Shown one piece after another: positions 7,613-12,930 of a stretch of DNA of 17,479 nt (positions are counted from its first letter, which is position 1; the number at the start of each line of letters is the position of its first letter). A model generated the notes under the pieces. The model was not told where the DNA came from and did not search any database. It was given only the letters and a program-made list of their open reading frames with translations. The stretch spans positions 1 through 17,479 of the forward strand of contig SXOM01000131.1 in the NCBI GenBank assembly GCA_005776735.1, read 5' to 3'. The position numbers were made by a program, and so were the translations under genes. Source of the stretch: Pseudomonadota bacterium. Lineage in GTDB: Bacteria; Myxococcota_A; UBA796; SXON01.

Positions 7613-8358
7613 TGCTCGATCCTCACGGTGCAGACCTGGGGGATTCCGGTGACGGCCACCGGCACGCCGTCCTGCTTGCCAGGGGAGAACTTCGCCTTTC
7701 GCCACGCGTCGGCGCACGCGGGCCCGGTGCCGTGCCCGAGGTCGCTCAGCACCCTCACCGCGACCACCGCGCCTTCGGCGCTGATGTCGATGGAGACGCG
7801 TACCTCGCCTTCCACCTCGGCCTTCTGCGCTTCGGCCGGGACCTCCATCATCGGGCGCGCCCGGCTCACCGGCGGGGTGCTCACCGACGCGTAGCTCCGC
7901 GGCGCGGTGGCCTGGTCGAGCGTCATCCCGGCGCCGGTGGCGGCGACCGTCGTGGAGTTGCCCGCACGCGCGGCGAGCCCCGTGCCCGACCCGGTGGCGA
8001 AGCTCGTGGCGCTGAGCCCCTGCACCACGCGGCGCGGGGTGGGGGCGGTCGGCGGCGGCACCACCGGCGGCGTCTCGACCGGGCGCAGCGCTTCGAACTT
8101 GACGACCTGCGGGCGCGCCTTGGGGCGTTCGACCTCGGGCGGCGGGGGGGGCGGCGGCGGCGGGGGTGGGGGCGGCGCCTGGACCACCATCTCCACCCAC
8201 TGCGCCGCTTTCGGGGCCCGGCCCGGCTGCGCAAAGAGCGCGGCGCCGGCGACCCCGTGGAAGAGGACGGACACGAAGACACCGACCGGGACGATCCACC
8301 CGCGGCCGCGCGGCTCGGTGCCGAACGGCGACAGGGAGCCGGTCGTGCCGGTGGTCAC
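7609..8358 (-). CDS. tonB: Energy transducer TonB
   Basis: A 249-residue protein from GTG 8358, whose start overlaps the exbD stop (GTGA, 8355-8358). It has a cytoplasmic N-terminus, then a single membrane anchor (~21-43, WIVPVGVFVSVLFHGVAGAA) carrying the SxxxH motif (S30, H34) that TonB uses to couple to ExbB/ExbD. A run of 13 prolines follows, then a Pro/Lys/Arg periplasmic linker (EVERPKARP), a Gly/Thr/Ser-rich stretch, and a C-terminal TonB domain (~165-249: PAEAQKAEVEGEVRVSIDIS ... KFSPGKQDGVPVAV) that binds TonB boxes. Two Cys (GPACADAW, PQVCTV) may form a disulfide. Family, order and overlaps all agree. It spans the periplasm from the inner membrane to the receptor encoded next. Confidence 0.93.
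   Translation of the reverse strand: MTTGTTGSLSPFGTEPRGRGWIVPVGVFVSVLFHGVAGAALFAQPGRAPKAAQWVEMVVQAPPPPPPPPPPPPPEVERPKARPQVVKFEALRPVETPPVVPPPTAPTPRRVVQGLSATSFATGSGTGLAARAGNSTTVAATGAGMTLDQATAPRSYASVSTPPVSRARPMMEVPAEAQKAEVEGEVRVSIDISAEGAVVAVRVLSDLGHGTGPACADAWRKAKFSPGKQDGVPVAVTGIPQVCTVRIEQ
8137..8175 (-). repeat. Proline-13 codon tract in tonB
   Basis: Thirteen consecutive proline codons (CCG, CCC and CCA mixed) encode the start of TonB's periplasmic spacer. The plus strand is therefore a long G-rich run with several G3-G8 blocks. Mixed codons make slippage less likely than in a pure homopolymer, but unequal recombination or G-quadruplex formation is possible. Translation of such a run generally needs EF-P. 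Confidence 0.9.
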
Positions 8359-8780
8359 GGCGTGACCGCGACCGGAGTGGGTTCGATGTTGATCGCGAAC
8401 TTGGCGACGCCCTCTTGTTTGACCACGTCGATGAGGTGCGTGACGTCGCCGTGCCGCGACTCCTTGTCGCCCGCGATGAGGCACACGAGGTCCTTGTTCT
8501 TGGCCTTGGCGGCGCGGACGGCGGCCCGGAGCCCGGCCTCGTCGATGGGCACCCCGTCGAGCAGGAGCTGCCCGTCGGCGGTGACCGTGATGGCCAACGA
8601 CGACGGCGCCGTCGCGTCGCCGGTGGCGGCGTCGGGGAGGTTGACCTTGATCGAGGGGGACACGATGTAGCTGGTGGTGACCATGAAGATGATCAGCACC
8701 ACGAGGATGATGTCGACCAGCGGGAGGATGTTGATCTCCGTCATCCCCTCGTCGTCGCCGCTGAGGCGGGTGCCGGCCAC
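8355..8780 (-). CDS. exbD: ExbD/TolR-family biopolymer transporter
   Basis: A 141-residue protein from GTG 8780, which begins directly after the exbB stop (TGA then GTG, no spacer). It has a short cytoplasmic N-terminus (MTEINILPLVD), one transmembrane helix (~18-41, LVDIILVVLIIFMVTT) with the conserved membrane aspartate D23 (proton pathway; equivalent to Asp25 in E. coli ExbD), and a periplasmic domain with the usual LLLDGVPID and LIAGDKESRHGDVTHLID segments. In the family it pairs with the ExbB pentamer to harvest proton motive force for TonB. The 4-base overlap with tonB shows that it serves this TonB rather than a Tol-Pal system; no tolA, tolB or pal is nearby. Confidence 0.95.
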   Translation of the reverse strand: MAGTRLSGDDEGMTEINILPLVDIILVVLIIFMVTTSYIVSPSIKVNLPDAATGDATAPSSLAITVTADGQLLLDGVPIDEAGLRAAVRAAKAKNKDLVCLIAGDKESRHGDVTHLIDVVKQEGVAKFAINIEPTPVAVTP

Positions 8781-9401
8781 TCAGCCCGCCTCGGCGCGCA
8801 TCCGCGCGACCACCAGCTCCGCGAGGCTCTCGATCCGGGAGAGCTGACTCTTCACGGCGCGGGTGAGGAAGTTGTACAGGACCACCGCCGGGATCGCGAC
8901 CATCAACGCCACAGCGGTGCTGACGAGGGCTTCGGAGATCCCCGACATGACCATCTTCGCGGAGTCGTCGCTCTCCAACGACAGGTCGTGGAACGCTTGG
9001 ATGATGCCGAGCACGGTGCCGAAGAGCCCGATGAACGCCGCGGTGCTGGCCACCGTGCCGATGATGAGCAGGCCGCGCTCGAGGCGCAGCCGCTCGAAGA
9101 GGATCGTTCCCTGCATCGCGTGCTGCGACGCGGCCACCACGCGCGCCCGCAGCCCCGCCAGGAGCACCCGCGCCTCGACGCCCTTCTGTCCGGAGAGCGC
9201 CCCCTCGAAGTCGTCCCGGCTCCCGCCGCTGAGGTAGCGACCGACCGCCGCCTCGAAGGGCCCCGCCGGTGTGCGGTTGACCACGAAATAGACGACCCGC
9301 TCGAGCCCGACGGCCACACAGAGCAGCGACAGGATCACCAGCAGCCACAGCACCCACGTCGCGCCCAGCAGCGCGAAGTTGAGCATCGCCTTCTCGAGCA
9401 T
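8781..9401 (-). CDS. exbB: ExbB/TolQ/MotA-family proton channel
   Basis: A 206-residue protein. The ATG at 9401 (preceded by an in-frame GTG at 9404) has GAGG 7 bases upstream. Three membrane regions are visible: ~8-38 (LLGATWVLWLLVILSLLCVA), ~110-137 (LLIIGTVASTAAFIGLFGTV) and ~155-180 (ISEALVSTAVALMVAIPAVV). The last two carry the family signatures GLFGTVLGI and the Thr-containing ALVSTAVALMVAIPA, which line the proton path. Length fits short ExbB/TolQ proteins. It abuts exbD and follows a lipoprotein gene by 23 bases. TolQ is the alternative name, but the operon partner is TonB. Confidence 0.95.
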   Translation of the reverse strand: MLEKAMLNFALLGATWVLWLLVILSLLCVAVGLERVVYFVVNRTPAGPFEAAVGRYLSGGSRDDFEGALSGQKGVEARVLLAGLRARVVAASQHAMQGTILFERLRLERGLLIIGTVASTAAFIGLFGTVLGIIQAFHDLSLESDDSAKMVMSGISEALVSTAVALMVAIPAVVLYNFLTRAVKSQLSRIESLAELVVARMRAEAG

Positions 9402-9424
9402 CACCGAACCTCGGGGGCTCGCGC

Positions 9425-9925
9425 CTATCCGGGTGGGGGAGGGTCGGCCGCTCCGGGCACCGGGCCCGCGGGGCAAGAAGTGGTGAACCGTGGGGCGCTC
9501 CGCCCGCGCGCCTCGGGCCGCTCGATGACCCCGTTGGCCGCCTCGACCAGCGCGGCCGCGCCCGTCGGCACCCACGCCGGCCCGAACGCGCACCCGTCGG
9601 CGGTGTAGAAGCGGACGGTGCCGAGCGGCTGGTCGTCGGCCGCTCCCACGAGGATCGGGTGGAAGCGGTCGTTGAAGAAGGTGGTGACGTCCGTGTTCGC
9701 CACCACGCGGTCGGCGGTGCCGCCCGGCACGTCGACGACGCGGACCACCGGTCGGGTGACCGGCGCCTCGGGCGACCGCCACTCCACCCATCGTGCGGCG
9801 CTCGGGACGGCGGTGGCAGGGGGGGGGTCGGGCGGCGCCATGCACCCGACGAACGAGCCTACAACCGCGAGAAGTTGGAGGTGACGGGCGGAGTCGAACC
9901 GCCGTATGATGGTTTTGCAAACCAT
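9425..9925 (-). CDS. Putative lipoprotein with a degenerate thioredoxin-like domain; start unresolved
   Basis: The frame is open from ATG 9925 to TAG 9425 (166 codons), but that ATG lies in the anticodon stem of the tRNA-Cys gene. The first ATG outside the tRNA is 9841 (reading MAPPDPPP). Between them, just beyond the tRNA's CCA end, the frame reads LLAVVGSFVGC, a plausible lipobox segment, with no ATG/GTG/TTG to start it. The body (WVEWRSPEA ... TRPVVRVVDVP ... TTFFNDRFHPILV ... GTVRFYTADG) resembles thioredoxin-like/DUF255 proteins, in which W..A, a KPV strand, a WCxxC, a 'vvalLNerFvpvkvD' segment and 'G.P....l..dG' follow in order. Here the CxxC position reads PGGT, so redox activity is unlikely. 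A nine-cytosine run sits near the N-terminus. It precedes exbB by 23 bases, so it may lead the operon. The fold assignment is inference. Confidence 0.6.
   Translation of the reverse strand: MVCKTIIRRFDSARHLQLLAVVGSFVGCMAPPDPPPATAVPSAARWVEWRSPEAPVTRPVVRVVDVPGGTADRVVANTDVTTFFNDRFHPILVGAADDQPLGTVRFYTADGCAFGPAWVPTGAAALVEAANGVIERPEARGRSAPRFTTSCPAGPVPGAADPPPPG
9819..9827. repeat. Nine-base homopolymer (G9 on plus strand)
   Basis: A pure run of nine G (C9 in the coding strand) lies 14-22 bases inside the lipoprotein frame measured from ATG 9841, and encodes part of DPPPA. Such tracts near a 5' end are slippage-prone and can act as contingency loci. It may also be a site of sequencing or assembly length error. 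Confidence 0.85.
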
Positions 9926-9950
9926 GGCCTGACCACTTGGCTACGTCACC
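9876..9950 (-). tRNA. tRNA-Cys (GCA)
   Basis: On the minus strand a full cloverleaf folds: acceptor GGTGACG pairs with CGTCACC; the D arm is GCC/GGC; the anticodon stem ATGGT/ACCAT holds loop TTGCAAA with anticodon GCA (Cys); the T arm GGCGG/CCGCC holds TTCGACT. The discriminator base is U, as expected for tRNA-Cys, and CCA is encoded (9876-9878). The gene is 75 bases including CCA. It lies immediately upstream of, and overlapping, the lipoprotein frame that heads the TonB-system genes. Confidence 0.96.
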
Positions 9951-9960
9951 GGCCGCCCCA

Positions 9961-9989
9961 TGTCTATGCCCGCGACGGCCTGCCGGCAA
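9961..9989 (-). promoter_or_regulatory. Candidate sigma-70-type promoter of tRNA-Cys
   Basis: On the minus strand TTGCCG (9984-9989) and TAGACA (9961-9966) are separated by exactly 17 bases. The -10 box ends 10 bases before the tRNA 5' end, which would leave a leader of a few bases. The match is 4/6 for -35 and 3/6 for -10, so this is suggestive only. It could also drive readthrough into the TonB operon. Confidence 0.4.
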
Positions 9990-10129
9990 GGGGTCGGGGC
10001 GCCGCGCCGCGACCGGCCTGGGCGCGTGCCGAGGCGGGCGCGCGGCGCACCGCGGGGTCGACCGGGTGCGGTGACGGGGGTTGCGCCTGGGGCCGTGGGT
10101 CGGAGCACGGCGCGTCGATGGCGCCCGTG

Positions 10130-11167
10130 TCACGACGCAAGGCACCGAAGGCAGGCGGCGTGGACCTCGCGCGCGTGTCCCAAGACGGCGGCCTGCCACC
10201 GCGGCTCGCGCGGGGCGAACGCCTCGAACATCGCCTGGCGCGCGGGGTGGTCCAGGGTCGGCGTGCCCCAGTGCGTGAGCCGGTTCTCGTCGCGGAGGCG
10301 GGCGAGGACCGCGAGGTTGGACAACGTCCCGAACTCGATGGTGAGCCCGTCGTAGCGCACCCCGGGCAGCCTCGCCTGGAGCGCGCCGGTGAGCCCGCCG
10401 CGGATGAGGTAGCCCTTCGGGTCCGCCGGATCCCACGAGCGGACGTCTTCGCCCATCGCCGCGCGCACGCGGGCCAGCTCGCCGGGGGCCACCGCGCCTT
10501 CCAAGAGGAGCGTGCGCGCGCCGTACGCGCCGAGCGCGCTGTGCCAGTCCACGTGCACCACGCGGCGCCGCCCCGCGAGCCGCGCGACGAGCAGCTCGAG
10601 CGCCGCGGCCGCGCCGGTCTGCAGGGCGGGGCCGCCATAGAACAGGCCCTTGGGGAAGTCGTACTGCCCGCACACCACCGCGCTGCGGAGCGCGCCGAAC
10701 CCGTGGGTGGCCACGGCCCAGCCGGCCTGGAGCCAGAACGTGTCGAAACCGCCCGGCGGCCGCGGGGGGTTGAGCAGGCCGTCGAGCTTCTGGTAGGCGG
10801 GATCGGCGCCGGACCAGCCCCCGTCGGGGAAGAAGTTGCGGTTGAGGTCGACGTTGTGCTCGTTGACCCGTCGCAGGTTGGCCCAGCCCCACGGGTTGAG
10901 GGCGTGAAGGTACAACGTGGCCGATCGGCCGGTCTCGAGGGCGATCGTCTCGAGCTGGGCGGCCCCTCCGCCGAAGCCTTCGACCCCGTGGAGGCCGCTG
11001 GTGTAGACCACGACGTCGTCGGCGTCGTCGGGGCCGAACCACGCCCAGTCGATCGTGAGGTCGTCGACCACCGGGAGCGCGCCGTGGGGGACGTGCGCGG
11101 TCGCCGCGCGGAACCGCCGGCGGGCCTCGGTGTAGTCGGGGCTGAATCTGTCGTCGGTCGCGCGCAT
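10130..11167 (-). CDS. M14-family zinc carboxypeptidase-like protein (DUF2817)
   Basis: A 345-residue protein from ATG 11167. Metal-site motifs are in place: GLHGVEG supplies His60 and Glu63, VHVDWHSALG supplies His209, and LTIEFGT supplies the likely catalytic Glu278. NEHNVDLNRNF contains the NR pair that in M14 enzymes contacts the substrate carboxylate. Other segments typical of DUF2817 are LYLHALNPWGWANLRRVNE and YDFPKGLFYGG. There is no signal peptide, so it is probably cytoplasmic. Known: M14 enzymes remove C-terminal residues or cleave peptidoglycan or acyl-amide bonds; DUF2817 members are little characterised. It is transcribed divergently from the GT2 gene, and the 15 bases immediately before its ATG form a perfect inverted repeat. 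No Shine-Dalgarno is evident. The substrate is unknown. Confidence 0.92.
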   Translation of the reverse strand: MRATDDRFSPDYTEARRRFRAATAHVPHGALPVVDDLTIDWAWFGPDDADDVVVYTSGLHGVEGFGGGAAQLETIALETGRSATLYLHALNPWGWANLRRVNEHNVDLNRNFFPDGGWSGADPAYQKLDGLLNPPRPPGGFDTFWLQAGWAVATHGFGALRSAVVCGQYDFPKGLFYGGPALQTGAAAALELLVARLAGRRRVVHVDWHSALGAYGARTLLLEGAVAPGELARVRAAMGEDVRSWDPADPKGYLIRGGLTGALQARLPGVRYDGLTIEFGTLSNLAVLARLRDENRLTHWGTPTLDHPARQAMFEAFAPREPRWQAAVLGHAREVHAACLRCLAS

Positions 11168-11182
11168 GCTACGGAACGTAGC
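11168..11182. promoter_or_regulatory. Perfect inverted repeat GCTACG-gaa-CGTAGC between divergent genes
   Basis: Six-base arms with a three-base spacer directly abut the ATG of the M14 gene, in a 39-base divergent gap. As DNA it could be an operator. As RNA it would make a hairpin ending at the start codon of the peptidase message. The repeat is seen directly; a function is inferred. Confidence 0.5.
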
Positions 11183-11206
11183 GCGCCCGGGAGGATAGGC
11201 GGGCGC

Positions 11207-11923
11207 GTGCTCAGCGTGGTGATCATCGCCAAGGACGAGGCCGATCGTGTCGGCGCGGCCCTGGCCTCGGTGGCAGGGCTCGCCGAGGAGGTGGTCGTGC
11301 TGGACTCGGGCAGCACCGACGAAACCGTGGCGGTCGCCGAGGCGGCCGGTGCGGTGGTGCACCGCACCGACTGGCCGGGGTTTGTGGCCCAGAAGAACCG
11401 CGGGCTCGCGGCGGCGGCGGGCGACTGGGTCTTGTCGTTGGACGCCGACGAGGCGCTCACCCCCGAGCTCGCCCGGTCCATCCGTGTGGCGCTCGGGTCG
11501 CCGACCGCCGCCGGGTACGTCGTCCGTCGTCAGACGATCTGGCTCGGGCATGCGCTCCGGCACGGCGCCGCCTACCCCGACGCGCGGGTTCGCCTCGTGC
11601 GGCGCGACGCGGCGCGCTGGGTCGGGGTCGACCCTCACGACCGGCTCGAGGTGGCCGGTCCCACGCCCACGCTCGCGGGCGATCTGCTGCATCGCCCCTA
11701 CCGCGACCTCGGCGAACACCTCGCCACGATCGACCGGTACACCGCGCTCGACGCGCGGGCGGGCGGCTGGTCCGACGTGCTCTTGCGGCCCCCATGGGCG
11801 TTCTTTCGGGACTTCGTGCTGCGGGGTGGTTTCCGCGACGGCTGGCCGGGGTTTGCGTTCGCGGCGCTCGGGGCCACATACACGGCGCTGAAGTGGTCGC
11901 GCGCCCACTGGGGCCGGCGGTGA
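11207..11923 (+). CDS. Glycosyltransferase family 2, WaaE/KdtX-like (LPS core)
   Basis: A 238-residue protein. The GTG at 11207 (MLSVVIIAKDEADRV) has GGAGG about 12 bases upstream. The GT-A fold signature is clear: SVVIIAKDEADRVGAALASV (nucleotide-sugar binding), VVVLDSGSTDETVAVAEAAG, then LSLDADEALTP with the metal-binding DAD at 79-81. The C-terminal FFRDFVLRGGFRDGWPGFAF is typical of the WaaE-like subgroup, a membrane-associated end. Known: WaaE adds beta-1,4-glucose to the LPS inner-core heptose in enterobacteria. The specificity here is inferred only as LPS core. Its stop overlaps the next GT's start as GTGA. Confidence 0.93.
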   Translation: MLSVVIIAKDEADRVGAALASVAGLAEEVVVLDSGSTDETVAVAEAAGAVVHRTDWPGFVAQKNRGLAAAAGDWVLSLDADEALTPELARSIRVALGSPTAAGYVVRRQTIWLGHALRHGAAYPDARVRLVRRDAARWVGVDPHDRLEVAGPTPTLAGDLLHRPYRDLGEHLATIDRYTALDARAGGWSDVLLRPPWAFFRDFVLRGGFRDGWPGFAFAALGATYTALKWSRAHWGRR

Positions 11924-12930
11924 AGATCGCCCTGGTACATCGCCGCTTCACCACCAACGGTGGCACCGAACGGTACCTCGTGGGGCTCACCCGGTTCCTG
12001 GTCGGGGCGGGCCACGAGGTCGTGGTGCTCGCCAACGAGGTGCGCGAGGACCTGCGGGCCGAGCCGGGGGTGCGCTTCGTTCCGCTCCCGATGTGGCGCC
12101 CGGCCAAGTCCCTGAGCCTGGCGTGGTCGGTGCGGCGCGCGCTGCGGGCCGAACGATTCGACGCGATCTTCGGCCTCGGACGCCACACGGGCCACCACCT
12201 GTACCGGGCCGGTGGCGGCTCCCACGAGGACTACCTGCGGCGGGCACACCGGTGGCGACGGTGGGCGTGGCCGGGCGAGTGGATCGAGCGGGCGTTGGAC
12301 CGCGCGGCGGTCCTCGACGCGCGCATCTGCATCGCCAACAGCGAGCTGGGGGCGCGCGGGCTCTCGGCGTACGGGGCCCGACGGGTGGAGGTGGTCTACA
12401 ACGGGGTCGACCTGCAGCGCTTCTGTCCGGCGCCGCTCGTGCGCGCCGAGGTGCGCAAGGAGCTCGGTGCCAGCGGGCCGATCGCGGTCTTCGTGGGCAA
12501 CGGGTTCGTCCGCAAGGGGCTCGATCGTGCCCTGGCGGCGCTGCCGGAGGACTGGGGCCTGTGGGTGGTCGGCGGCGACCCGCCCGTCCCCGCACCCTCC
12601 CGGGTGCGGTTCCTCGGAGGGCAACGCCACCCGGAACGGTTCTTGCAGTCCGCCGACGTGCTCGTGCTCCCGACCCGCTACGACCCGTTCGCGAACGTGT
12701 GCCTCGAGGCGATGGCCTGCGGCATCCCGGCGCTGACGACGTCGGCCAACGGCGCGGCCGAGGTGCTGCCCGAACCGTGGATGGTCTGCGACGACGAAGC
12801 GGCGCTGCGGGCGGCGTTCGGGCGGCTCACGCCCGAGCTCGGCGCCCGGTGTCGGGCCGTGGCCGAACTGTACCCGCCCGAGCGCAGCTACCGCCGCGCG
12901 CTCGAGCTCTTGGTGGAGGCGTCTCGATGA
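11920..12930 (+). CDS. Glycosyltransferase family 4, WaaG-like (LPS core)
   Basis: A 336-residue protein from GTG 11920 (MKIALVHRRFTTNGGTERY), overlapping the upstream stop by 4 bases. It has a GT-B fold: the N-terminal domain with NGGTERYLVGL and the WaaG-like GLGRHTGHHLYRAGGG; the linker VVYNGVDLQRF; and the C-terminal domain with AVFVGNGFVRKGLDRALAAL, which matches the WaaG phosphate-binding region. The EX7E position reads D255-x7-E263 (within YDPFANVCLEAMACGIPALT). Known: WaaG transfers glucose from UDP-glucose to heptose II of the LPS core at the cytoplasmic face. The acceptor here is inferred. It is co-transcribed with GT2 and the PBP gene, whose ATG overlaps this stop (ATGA, 12927-12930). 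Confidence 0.93.
   Translation: MKIALVHRRFTTNGGTERYLVGLTRFLVGAGHEVVVLANEVREDLRAEPGVRFVPLPMWRPAKSLSLAWSVRRALRAERFDAIFGLGRHTGHHLYRAGGGSHEDYLRRAHRWRRWAWPGEWIERALDRAAVLDARICIANSELGARGLSAYGARRVEVVYNGVDLQRFCPAPLVRAEVRKELGASGPIAVFVGNGFVRKGLDRALAALPEDWGLWVVGGDPPVPAPSRVRFLGGQRHPERFLQSADVLVLPTRYDPFANVCLEAMACGIPALTTSANGAAEVLPEPWMVCDDEAALRAAFGRLTPELGARCRAVAELYPPERSYRRALELLVEASR

Noticed and set aside
8358..9357. N-terminal extensions of the tonB, receptor, exbB and TPR reading frames into their upstream neighbours
   Set aside because: The extensions are low-complexity translations of the neighbouring genes in another frame. Starts at the overlaps have signal peptides, membrane anchors or Shine-Dalgarno sites.
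8355..9401. TolQ-TolR (Tol-Pal) rather than ExbB-ExbD
   Set aside because: The next coupled gene has the TonB SxxxH anchor and TonB C-terminal domain, a TonB-dependent receptor follows, and no tolA, tolB or pal is present.
9951..10129. Terminator or small RNA between the M14 gene and tRNA-Cys
   Set aside because: Only short GC stems (for example GGCGC/GCGCC after the M14 stop) without a T-tract; apart from the candidate tRNA promoter nothing convincing is present.
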